From JBHIER01 sp046760705 [NCBI: bacterium] (GTDB lineage Bacteria; JBHIER01; G020348925), in the NCBI GenBank assembly GCA_046760705.1, contig JBHIER010000157.1, positions 1 to 7,410 on the forward strand: a stretch of DNA of 7,410 nucleotides, given 5' to 3'. Made by a program: the position numbers and the translations under genes. Shown one piece after another: positions 1-6,141 of this stretch. A model generated the notes under the pieces. That model saw nothing but the letters and a program-made list of their open reading frames with translations, was not told the DNA's origin and did not search any database. Position 1 is the stretch's first letter. Every line of letters starts with the position of its first letter.

Positions 1-192
1 ATCGTTCAACGAAAGGTTCTCACTCCGAATGACTTCGAATCTCTTGAGGAAGTCGAGTCGAGGCTCTCCGCTTTCCAAGACAGATACCAAGAGATAGCAA
101 AACCTTTCCAGTGGAAATTCACCCGAAAAGACTTGTCAAGGCTGCTTCACAGACTTTCCGAAGAATATCACACTCTCAAGTATGCCGCATAG
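1..192 (+). CDS. IS630-family transposase, C-terminal fragment (5' end outside window)
   Basis: Frame 1 is open from the first base to a TAG at 190-192 and gives 63 residues. The peptide begins IVQRKVLTPNDFESLEEV and contains FQWKFTRKDLSRLLHRL near its end. This is the typical C-terminal tail of IS630/Tc1-mariner-type transposases: the catalytic domain normally ends in a block with the last acidic residue of the DDE/DDD triad followed by S-x-x-Q-R-K-x-L-x-P. The last catalytic acidic residue should therefore lie just upstream of position 1. The protein would cut and paste its own element at TA dinucleotides. Whether the gene is intact cannot be judged because only the tail is present. I do not see a convincing terminal inverted repeat in 193-354. 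Confidence 0.85.
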   Translation: MVQRKVLTPNDFESLEEVESRLSAFQDRYQEIAKPFQWKFTRKDLSRLLHRLSEEYHTLKYAA

Positions 193-354
193 AATATGTT
201 ACCGTATTTATGAGTTAGAGCACTAAGGAGAGAAGAGAGCTCCTTGTCAGGCTTAGTGAGACTGGGCTCATATTGGCCCACCATTGGTGCAGAAGCCGGG
301 AGGAGGAGAGGATGCAGTTGACGGTCCTATCGTCGCGCCACCGATCGACCCTCT
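193..354. other. Intergenic region between transposase end and cerR end
   Basis: These 162 bases separate the transposase stop from the stop of the minus-strand epimerase gene. The right end of the IS630-type element should lie here. I see a weak inverted repeat, AAGGAG at 225-230 and CTCCTT at 240-245 with a 9-base loop, and no run of T after it. No convincing gene or terminator is visible. The terminal repeat cannot be defined without the left end of the element. Confidence 0.4.
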
Positions 355-1338
355 TCATAGCCACCCGTGTTCCTGGTACCACTGGGCGGTGATCTGAAGC
401 CCCTCCCTCAATCCGACTCGAGACTCGTAGCCGAGCTCACGCTTGGCCTTGGACACGTCACAGATCCAGTACCTCTGAACCAATTCCCGCGCCTTCCCTC
501 TGGAGAGGGTGCCTGACGACGGAGCAACACGACTGAGAAGTGAAGAGAAAGCCACCAACAAATGGGCGAAGACGTCGGGCACATGGACTGTAATAGCTTT
601 GACTGAGAGCACCTCGGCCATGCGGTCTAAGATCTCGGGCCGGGAGTAGGCCCTCTCGTCAGCGATAAAATAGATCTGCCCGACGGCTTTCTGGCTCTCT
701 CCGGCCAGAATGAACCCGCGCACCAGATCGCTGACATAAGAGAGGCTGATGTATTTTTTGTGCTTTAGGCCCAGCAGGGGTTTGATCCTGCTTCTGACCA
801 TACTGAAATAAGGGAGAGTCATTCTATCTCTGGGCCCGTAGACAGCGGGCGGGCGGATGATGGTCACCGGAATCCTCTCTCCGTATGAGAGAACGATCCT
901 CTCCCCTCTCAGTTTGCTCCTTCCGTAGCTGCTGATAGGGTGGGGTGGGTCCGACTCTTTCACCGGTCTTGCATCCGGGCTCGGCCCGGCGGCCGACTGG
1001 CTGCTGGCGTAGATGAACCTTCTCATATTTGGGGCATGATCGAGGCAGGCCTGAAGGAGATGGTCGGTCCCCTGGGCGTTGACCCGGTCGTAGGCCTCCT
1101 CCTGTTTGGCCTCCACCACACCGGCCAGATGGTAGACATAGTCGACCCCGCGGACGGCCTCGGGCAGCGAAGCTGTGTCGGTCACGTCGCCGTAAACGAG
1201 CTCCACAGGGAGGCCCCTCAACCAGCGCAGGTTGCTGGTCTTTCGGACCAGGCAGCGGAGCAGATATCCCCTCTCCACCAGGGCCTCCAGCAAATGGCTG
1301 CCGATAAATCCGTTGCCACCTGTGACCAAAACGCGCAT
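355..1338 (-). CDS. cerR: NAD-dependent epimerase/dehydratase, probable ceramide reductase CerR
   Basis: This is an extended short-chain dehydrogenase/reductase of 327 residues. The N-terminus MRVLVTGGNGFIGSH carries the Rossmann dinucleotide motif GxxGxxG (G7-G13). GDVTD (50-54), HLAG (70-73) and the ASS segment (111-113) follow, and the catalytic YxxxK is Y138/K142 in SYGRSK. No membrane segment is evident. I chose the ATG at 1336-1338 because the family starts at MRVLVTGG. An in-frame TTG at 1357-1359 would add seven residues. In Caulobacter, an enzyme of this family encoded next to Spt reduces 3-ketoceramide to ceramide after N-acylation. Here it lies divergent to spt with bcerS nearby, which supports the same role. 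By sequence alone it could instead be a sugar-nucleotide epimerase or a hopanoid-associated HpnA-like enzyme, so the symbol rests on context. Confidence 0.68.
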   Translation of the reverse strand: MRVLVTGGNGFIGSHLLEALVERGYLLRCLVRKTSNLRWLRGLPVELVYGDVTDTASLPEAVRGVDYVYHLAGVVEAKQEEAYDRVNAQGTDHLLQACLDHAPNMRRFIYASSQSAAGPSPDARPVKESDPPHPISSYGRSKLRGERIVLSYGERIPVTIIRPPAVYGPRDRMTLPYFSMVRSRIKPLLGLKHKKYISLSYVSDLVRGFILAGESQKAVGQIYFIADERAYSRPEILDRMAEVLSVKAITVHVPDVFAHLLVAFSSLLSRVAPSSGTLSRGKARELVQRYWICDVSKAKRELGYESRVGLREGLQITAQWYQEHGWL

Positions 1339-1474
1339 TCCGTCCTGCCACTTTTTCAAAACTTCTCTTGATTCTGCTCAGGGTGATGCGTATATTAAAC
1401 CCTTGTTTTGAGATACGCTCCCTTTTCATTCCGCATGCCACGGATGGACCATGACCGGATGAGGTCCCGGGCAC

Positions 1475-1486
1475 GTATAAGTATAC
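1475..1486. promoter_or_regulatory. AT-rich dyad in the cerR-spt divergent region
   Basis: The divergent spacer between cerR and spt contains a perfect inverted repeat, GTATA-AG-TATAC. It overlaps TATAAG (1476-1481) and TATACC (1482-1487), either of which could be a -10 element for spt, 61 to 72 bases before its ATG. No good -35 box is spaced correctly; the best is TGACCG at 1452-1457. It is therefore only a possible promoter or operator, and short AT-rich dyads arise often by chance. Confidence 0.22.
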
Positions 1487-1547
1487 CACTTCCGGTGAAG
1501 GGGGACAAGTCAAAAATCTGTATGAATTTGGTGTAAGGAGTTTCAGT

Positions 1548-2732
1548 ATGGATCTGTTCGATCGATGTCGAAGCTTCACGCGGGCCAAGGAGACCATGGC
1601 TGCCGGGGTCTACCCCTATTTTAAGGCCATCCAGTCCGGAGCCGGATCCGAGGTGATCATCGATGGCCGGAAGATGATCATGATCGGTTCCAATAATTAT
1701 CTCGGTCTGACCAATCATCCCAAGGTCAAGGAGGCGGCGGTGGGGGCCATCGAGCGCTACGGTACCGGCTGCACGGGCTCCCGATTTCTCAACGGCACCC
1801 TCGATATTCACGAGGAGCTGGAGGAGCGGTTGGCAGCCTTTGTCCGGAAGGAGGCGGCCCTGGTCTTCAGCACCGGCTTTCAGACCAATCTGGGGGCCAT
1901 CTCCACCCTGGTCGGCAAGGACGATCTCATCTTTACCGACCGCTCCGATCACGCCTCCATCGTCGATGGGTGCCGCCTGGCCTTCGGCAAGACCATCAAA
2001 TACAGACATAACGACATGAAGGATCTGGCCCGGGTATTGGAGGCTCACAGGGACAAGGATGTGGGAAAGATCATCGTCACCGATGGGGTCTTCAGCATGG
2101 AGGGCGATGTGGTGAATCTGCCCGAGCTCGTGGGGCTGGCTGAGAAGTATAACGCCAGAGTGTACGTTGACGATGCCCATTCTATCGGAGTGCTGGGTGA
2201 CCATGGGCGAGGGACCGCAGATCACTTCGGTCTCGGTGACAGGGTCGATCTGATCATGGGCACCTTCAGTAAATCCTTCGCCTCGCTGGGGGGATTTATC
2301 GCTGGGGAGGAGCCCGTCATCCATTATATCAAACATTACTCTCGCGCCCTCATCTTCAGCGCCAGCATGCCCCCTTCGGCGGTGGCCACCGTGCTGGCCT
2401 GCCTCGATATTATGGAGAGCGACACAGAGCGGATGGAGCGGCTGTGGAAAAACACGCGGAAGATGAAGGAGGCCTTCGACAACATGGGGTTCAACACCGG
2501 CCAGAGCCAGACACCGATTATTCCCATCAGAATCGGTGAGGACGAAGACTGCTTTCTGTTCTGGAGAGAGGTTTTCGATCGCGGTATCTTCGCCAACACG
2601 GCCATCAGCCCGGCTGTCCCGCCGCACGAAGCCATCATCCGGACCAGCTACATGGCCACCCACACCGATGAGCAGTTGGATCGGGTGCTGGAAACCTTTC
2701 ACAAGGTGGGCAAGGCGGTGGGAGTTATTTAG
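1548..2732 (+). CDS. spt: PLP-dependent alpha-oxoamine synthase, probable serine palmitoyltransferase
   Basis: This 394-residue protein is a fold-type I PLP enzyme of the alpha-oxoamine synthase family (Spt, BioF, Kbl, HemA). Visible landmarks are SNNYLGL (48-54), GTGCTGSRFLNGT (72-84), DHAS with H135 expected to stack on PLP, VDDAH with D208 and H211, and GTFSKSFASLGG with K242 as the Schiff-base lysine. The H211-K242 spacing of 31 equals that of the Sphingomonas Spt as I recall it (H234/K265), and is longer than in E. coli BioF (H207/K236). Spt condenses L-serine with an acyl-CoA or acyl-ACP to give 3-ketosphinganine and CO2, the first step of sphingolipid synthesis. No N-terminal membrane segment is seen, as expected for soluble bacterial Spt. 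The ATG follows TAAGGAG (1534-1540) at good spacing. The bCerS-like gene downstream and CerR-like gene upstream favour Spt over BioF or Kbl; no biotin or threonine genes are present. Confidence 0.78.
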   Translation: MDLFDRCRSFTRAKETMAAGVYPYFKAIQSGAGSEVIIDGRKMIMIGSNNYLGLTNHPKVKEAAVGAIERYGTGCTGSRFLNGTLDIHEELEERLAAFVRKEAALVFSTGFQTNLGAISTLVGKDDLIFTDRSDHASIVDGCRLAFGKTIKYRHNDMKDLARVLEAHRDKDVGKIIVTDGVFSMEGDVVNLPELVGLAEKYNARVYVDDAHSIGVLGDHGRGTADHFGLGDRVDLIMGTFSKSFASLGGFIAGEEPVIHYIKHYSRALIFSASMPPSAVATVLACLDIMESDTERMERLWKNTRKMKEAFDNMGFNTGQSQTPIIPIRIGEDEDCFLFWREVFDRGIFANTAISPAVPPHEAIIRTSYMATHTDEQLDRVLETFHKVGKAVGVI

Positions 2733-2838
2733 CCGCTACGGAGGCTCAGAGTTAGATGGCTTATATTTGTGGCCCAGATTTCAGTCTGCGAAGGCAGATA
2801 GTACCCTTCCAATAGATTCTATCTCCACCCAGTGAGCC

Positions 2839-3963
2839 ATGCCGATGGACGAGCCCACAGTTGAACCTGTCAGAGACAAAAAGGGGCTGCGGCGGTTTAT
2901 TACCTTTCCCTGGACGGTGTACAAAAATGACCCCTATTGGGTCCCGCCTCTCATCTCGACTCATAAGGACCTTTTCAATCCAGACAGAAACCCCTTCTAC
3001 CGGCACGCCCGTGTGGAACTCTTTTTGGCCCGGAGAGACCGGATGGTTGTTGGCCGGATTGCCTCCATTGTCAATGACAATCACAACTCTTTCCACAAGG
3101 ACAGGGTGGGTTTCTTCGGCTTTTTCGAATCTCTTCAAGATTTCGGCACCGCCGGTGGTCTGCTCTCGGCAGCCCGGGATTGGCTTCGGGCACAGGGAAT
3201 GGATACGATGAGAGGGCCGATGAACTTTTCAACCAACGAAGAGTGCGGACTCCTCATCGACGGCTTCGATTCCAGTCCGGTCTTCATGATGCCGTACAAT
3301 CCGAAGTACTACGTCGATTTTATGGACCGGTTCGGGCTGAAAAAGGGACGGGACTTGCTGGCTTACTTCTTGACTCAGGAGAACGTGCCCCCGGATGAGC
3401 TTCAGGCGACCTTAGAGAAGATCAAAAGACGGGCTGGCATCCGCATCCGCAGGCTGAACATGGGGGATTTCGAAGAAGAGATCCGGCGGGTCAAGGAGGT
3501 CTACAATTCGGCCTGGAGCCGCAACTGGGGCTTTGTCCCCATGACCGATGAGGAGATCGCTCACATGGCCCGTCAATTGAAGAAGATCATCGACCCAGAC
3601 CTGGTCCTTTTCGCCGAAATCGACGGCCGTCCTATCGGCTTCTCCCTGGCCCTGCCCGATCTCAATCAGGCTTTAAAGAGAATCAATGGAAGGCTGTTCC
3701 CCTTGGGCCTTTTCAAGCTCCTGTGGTACTCGAAAAAGATCGACGGTGTCCGGGTGCTGACCATGGGCGTCATCCCTGAATATCAGAACAAGGGTATCGC
3801 AGCCATGTTCGGGGTGGAGAGTTTCAAAGTCGGAGTCCCGAAGGGATACGTTTGGGGGGAGATGTCCTGGGTCTTGGAGGATAACACGCTCATGAGACGG
3901 GCTCTGGAGCGGATGGGGGCGAAGATATACAAGAAGTACCGGATCTATGAGATGGCCGTTTGA
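2839..3963 (+). CDS. bcerS: Large GNAT-fold acyltransferase, probable bacterial ceramide synthase bCerS
   Basis: This 374-residue protein has a long N-terminal region (NDPYWVPPL at 30-38, NPFYRHARVELFLA at 51-64, GFFGFFE at 91-97) and a C-terminal GNAT half. The acyl-CoA-binding signature lies in VLTMGVIPEYQNKGIAAMF (306-324, with QNKGIA as the Q/RxxGxA loop), followed by MSWVLEDN (342-349) and YKKYRIYE (364-371). Databases often label this family a generic N-acetyltransferase or 'dATP pyrophosphohydrolase'. Its Caulobacter member is the bacterial ceramide synthase, which N-acylates 3-ketosphinganine and is unrelated to eukaryotic TLC-domain ceramide synthases. It lies 106 bases downstream of spt on the same strand, so cotranscription is likely. 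The start is uncertain: an in-frame TGA sits just upstream, ATGs occur at 2839 and 2845, and neither has a good Shine-Dalgarno sequence. The main alternative is another amide-forming GNAT. Confidence 0.75.
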   Translation: MPMDEPTVEPVRDKKGLRRFITFPWTVYKNDPYWVPPLISTHKDLFNPDRNPFYRHARVELFLARRDRMVVGRIASIVNDNHNSFHKDRVGFFGFFESLQDFGTAGGLLSAARDWLRAQGMDTMRGPMNFSTNEECGLLIDGFDSSPVFMMPYNPKYYVDFMDRFGLKKGRDLLAYFLTQENVPPDELQATLEKIKRRAGIRIRRLNMGDFEEEIRRVKEVYNSAWSRNWGFVPMTDEEIAHMARQLKKIIDPDLVLFAEIDGRPIGFSLALPDLNQALKRINGRLFPLGLFKLLWYSKKIDGVRVLTMGVIPEYQNKGIAAMFGVESFKVGVPKGYVWGEMSWVLEDNTLMRRALERMGAKIYKKYRIYEMAV

Positions 3964-4035
3964 GTTTTGAAGGGGACCCCTTGGGGAGGGGCTGTCGCCA
4001 GGCCGCACCTCGAGGGGAGAGGGACGCGGAAGGTC

Positions 4036-4929
4036 TCAGGAGGGAGTGGCAGCGGCGCGCCGCTGCCACCCGGAGTTGATTTTGGGAGAGACGTAAGCGG
4101 CGAGGCCCCCCAGAAGCATACCGGCGGCGACATCGACCACGTAATGGTACCGGCCGTAAACGGTGGAAAAGAAGAGTCCAATCATGAGCGGAAGTGCGAT
4201 GTAAAAGAGGGGACGGACGTATCTGTAGGAGAAGACCAAGGTCAGCAGAGCGACGGCGCAATGGGCGCTGGGGAAGGCCCCGCCCTCTATGCTCTGGATG
4301 TCCATAAATTGGGTGACCAGGGGGGCCAAGAACTTCCCTTCCAAGGGAACAGTAAATTGATGGGCCAAGTGGAACCTCGGCCCAAGGGTCGGAACGAGGA
4401 GGAATCCGACGAAGGAACCGTATATGCAGAGGACCATGGTCAGGAGAAGGTCATGGTACGCCCGGTCCCACCCCTTGGCGTAAATGAAAATGCCCAGGAA
4501 GGTGGGAACGTAATAGTACGTACTGTAAGCCACCTGGAGGATCTCTGTCAGCCAGGGGTTGACGATCCGCTCCAGCCACAGGTTCGGGATGACACCGAAG
4601 ACGGCCCGATCGATGTCGATGAGCACAGGATCCAGAAGCCGGGGGATGAGCACATGGATGATCGGCTCCAGTTCGTGATAGACGACAGGGAAGAGGAACA
4701 CAGGGTACCAGTGGCGGGCAAATCTCGTCAGCCGGGTCTTGCTCTTGTGATGCAGCCACAGGAAGAGCAGATAGAGGCCGATCATGAGCGCGTGGTTTCG
4801 AAAATATGTCCCCAGGGAAGGTACCTGCTCCTGAACTGTGATCAGGAGGCCGGTCAGCCCGATCAGAAATCCGATGGTCACGCCATCTTCGGGTTTGAAG
4901 GCCCGGGTTATTGTGGTCAAGGTGCGCAC
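4036..4929 (-). CDS. PAP2-superfamily integral membrane protein, candidate ceramide phospho-headgroup transferase
   Basis: The protein has about 297 residues from the preferred GTG start (325 from the upstream ATG at 5013). It has about six hydrophobic segments, including IGFLIGLTGLLI, LMIGLYLLFLWL, YVPTFLGIFIY, VLCIYGSFVGFLLV and PLMIGLFFS. The PAP2 active site is visible as GAFPSAH (H251 in long numbering) and STVYGRYHYVVDVAAG (H290, D294). The phosphatase motif KX6RP is not seen, and T284 replaces the arginine of SRX5HX3D; a conserved-looking TLGPRFH stands at 209-215. This pattern recalls the Aur1/sphingomyelin-synthase branch, which transfers phospho-headgroups to ceramide in the membrane. 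The neighbourhood supports that role but does not prove it; a lipid phosphatase remains possible. I prefer GTG at 4927-4929 because AAGGAC precedes it by 7 bases; the longer start would run through a tandem repeat. The gene converges on bcerS and diverges from the flippase-like gene. Confidence 0.8.
   Translation of the reverse strand: MRTLTTITRAFKPEDGVTIGFLIGLTGLLITVQEQVPSLGTYFRNHALMIGLYLLFLWLHHKSKTRLTRFARHWYPVFLFPVVYHELEPIIHVLIPRLLDPVLIDIDRAVFGVIPNLWLERIVNPWLTEILQVAYSTYYYVPTFLGIFIYAKGWDRAYHDLLLTMVLCIYGSFVGFLLVPTLGPRFHLAHQFTVPLEGKFLAPLVTQFMDIQSIEGGAFPSAHCAVALLTLVFSYRYVRPLFYIALPLMIGLFFSTVYGRYHYVVDVAAGMLLGGLAAYVSPKINSGWQRRAAATPS
4046..4069. repeat. Perfect 24-bp GC-rich palindrome over the 3' end of the PAP2 gene
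   Basis: Twelve bases on each side of the centre (between 4057 and 4058) are exactly complementary, with GGCGCGCC at the core. It covers the codons for roughly residues W316 to T323 of the longest PAP2 reading frame and ends eight bases before its stop codon. As RNA it would fold into a stem of about 10 bp with a CGCG loop. On the plus strand it lies 82 bases after the bcerS stop and is followed within about a dozen bases by TTGATTTT, so it may help end bcerS transcription. On the minus strand no T tract follows, so it is not a classic intrinsic terminator for the PAP2 gene. Confidence 0.7.
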
Positions 4930-4936
4930 GCTAAAT

Positions 4937-4980
4937 GTCCTTAATGAGGCGATCTGCTTCTCAAAAAAGAGACCTCCTTG
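4937..4980 (-). promoter_or_regulatory. Two stacked ribosome binding sites before the PAP2 gene, with a possible 7-codon leader
   Basis: On the minus strand a near-perfect Shine-Dalgarno AAGGAGG (4979-4973) stands 8 bases before a TTG (4964-4962), which is not in the PAP2 frame. That TTG opens a 7-codon reading frame (M-R-S-R-S-P-H) ending in TAA at 4943-4941. The TAA overlaps a second Shine-Dalgarno, AAGGAC (4942-4937), placed 7 bases before the in-frame GTG at 4929. This arrangement would allow translational coupling of a leader peptide to the PAP2 gene. The second site decides the start I chose. Use of the leader is inference. Confidence 0.35.
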
Positions 4981-4983
4981 TAT

Positions 4984-5031
4984 GGATGTCTCGGCATAAG
5001 GATGTCTCGGCATAAGGATGCCTCGGTAGAA
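4984..5031. repeat. 16-bp tandem repeat, 3 units, in the PAP2-flippase divergent spacer
   Basis: Two exact head-to-tail copies of GGATGTCTCGGCATAA occupy 4984-4999 and 5000-5015. A third unit at 5016-5031 differs at three positions. The array lies between the likely starts of two divergent genes, where regulator sites or promoters would be expected. It also creates the repeated start codons and reading-through N-termini of both longest ORFs, which argues that those longer starts are not used. A binding role is not shown, and slippage duplication alone could explain it. Confidence 0.8.
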
Positions 5032-5121
5032 AATGCGTCAGAATATAGTGGTCTGTTCGCAAAAAACAACAACAAAATGGCAGCGGTTGGCATCAGCGTG
5101 TTGCCGAGAGGGAGACGATCG

Positions 5122-6141
5122 GTGGAGAGGTTACTGACACGGCAGACGATCAAGCATGGGCTGAAACTCTTCATTCTCATCAGCTTAGCCAGCATCGTCC
5201 TGCTCATCTTTCTTACCAGTGGTCAGGAGAGCTGGCTCGGTCTGCGGCAGCTCCGGCCGCGGTACATTCTGCTGGCAATCCTCCTCATCGTCTTGAGCTG
5301 GGCGTTCAACAGCCTCAAGGTAAAGGTTTTGGGATGGGGCATCGATGCCACCATCTCCTTCTGGAACGTCTTCAAGGCAAATCTCGGCAACCTCTTTTTA
5401 GGGGCGGTGACCCCCTTCGGGATGGGTGGTGTTCCCATGCAGGTCTACATCCTCTACCGGGGCGGAGTCGGCTTCGAGGAGGCCCTGGTGGCCAGCTATG
5501 TGGGAAACTATATGACCCAGGTCATCCTTTTTATCACCTGCCTGGGGGTATTGATCTTCCATCAAGGGCTTATTACGTACATCGGGCTCAAGATTCTCTT
5601 CAGCTTCGTCACCTTCATCTATCTGGTCGCCTTTGTCGTCGGACTGATGGCCATCTTCAAACCTCGAGGGACGAAACGTTTTCTGGGCAAGATGGGCCTG
5701 ATGCTGGAGAAACGGTTCCAATGGAGGATTTTTCGAAGCAGGGCATGGCTGAAGACAGGGCTACGGGGACTGGATCGGGTTCTTCACTGCATAGGCATCT
5801 ACTTCAGACAGGCCAGGGGGAAGCTGATCTTGGCCGTCCTCATGGCGGCCATCTCCCTCTGTTTCTACCTCTCCACAGCCAGTGCCATTCTGGCTGGATT
5901 AGGCATTCACCATAACTTTGCCGATGTATTGATGATCCAGGTCATCCTTCAATTCATCCTCTATTTCAGCCCCACCTTCGGCGGAAGCGGAGTGGCCGAG
6001 TTTGGGGCCGCCTCACTTATGGCCATCTTCATGCCCACCGCTGTTTTGGGCGTATACGTGCTCTTGTGGCGCTTCTTCTCCTACTTTCTCGCCGTCGGCC
6101 TGGGGAGCGTCGTCGTTCTCGGCACCATCGCCCAAAAGTAG
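5122..6141 (+). CDS. LPG-synthase-TM/flippase-like (UPF0104) multi-pass membrane protein
   Basis: The protein has 339 residues from the preferred GTG (387 from the most upstream start) and is almost wholly membrane-embedded, with roughly eight hydrophobic segments. Two glycine-rich landmarks are typical of the lysylphosphatidylglycerol-synthase transmembrane family (PF03706; YbhN/AglD-like): TPFGMGGVPMQVY in the middle and SPTFGGSGVAEFG near the C-terminus. There is no soluble C-terminal aminoacyl-transferase domain, so it is not a complete MprF and need not make lysyl-PG. MprF's membrane part flips lipids, and stand-alone relatives are usually called flippase-like. Beside ceramide genes it could translocate a sphingolipid or its headgroup donor; that is inference. 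Start choice: GTG at 5122 has GGAG (5111-5114) at 7-base spacing, while ATG at 5077 follows an A-rich stretch without a Shine-Dalgarno, and the start at 4978 lies before the tandem repeat. Confidence 0.8.
   Translation: MERLLTRQTIKHGLKLFILISLASIVLLIFLTSGQESWLGLRQLRPRYILLAILLIVLSWAFNSLKVKVLGWGIDATISFWNVFKANLGNLFLGAVTPFGMGGVPMQVYILYRGGVGFEEALVASYVGNYMTQVILFITCLGVLIFHQGLITYIGLKILFSFVTFIYLVAFVVGLMAIFKPRGTKRFLGKMGLMLEKRFQWRIFRSRAWLKTGLRGLDRVLHCIGIYFRQARGKLILAVLMAAISLCFYLSTASAILAGLGIHHNFADVLMIQVILQFILYFSPTFGGSGVAEFGAASLMAIFMPTAVLGVYVLLWRFFSYFLAVGLGSVVVLGTIAQK

Noticed and set aside
225-245. Inverted repeat AAGGAG/CTCCTT as a terminator or IS end
   Set aside because: The arms are only six bases with no T tract, and the other IS end is not available for comparison.
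824-1597. 257-codon minus-strand ORF overlapping cerR and the spt start
   Set aside because: It is a frame-shifted reading of cerR rich in P, R and G, with no family features.
1395-2702. Long 435-codon minus-strand ORF opposite spt
   Set aside because: It is a shadow of the G/C-rich spt gene. The translation has no recognisable domain, while the plus frame carries all PLP-enzyme motifs.
2785-2798. Small hairpin TCTGC-GAAG-GCAGA between spt and bcerS
   Set aside because: The five-base stem without a T run is too weak to call a terminator or an attenuator.
3970-3982. AAGGGG-A-CCCCTT repeat just after bcerS as a terminator
   Set aside because: With a one-base centre the effective stem is only about four bases, and a G-rich rather than T-rich stretch follows.
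3967-4944. 325-codon plus-strand ORF opposite the PAP2 gene
   Set aside because: The translation is charged and low in character (repeated E, G, D, Q), typical of the complement of a membrane protein; the minus frame has clear PAP2 motifs.
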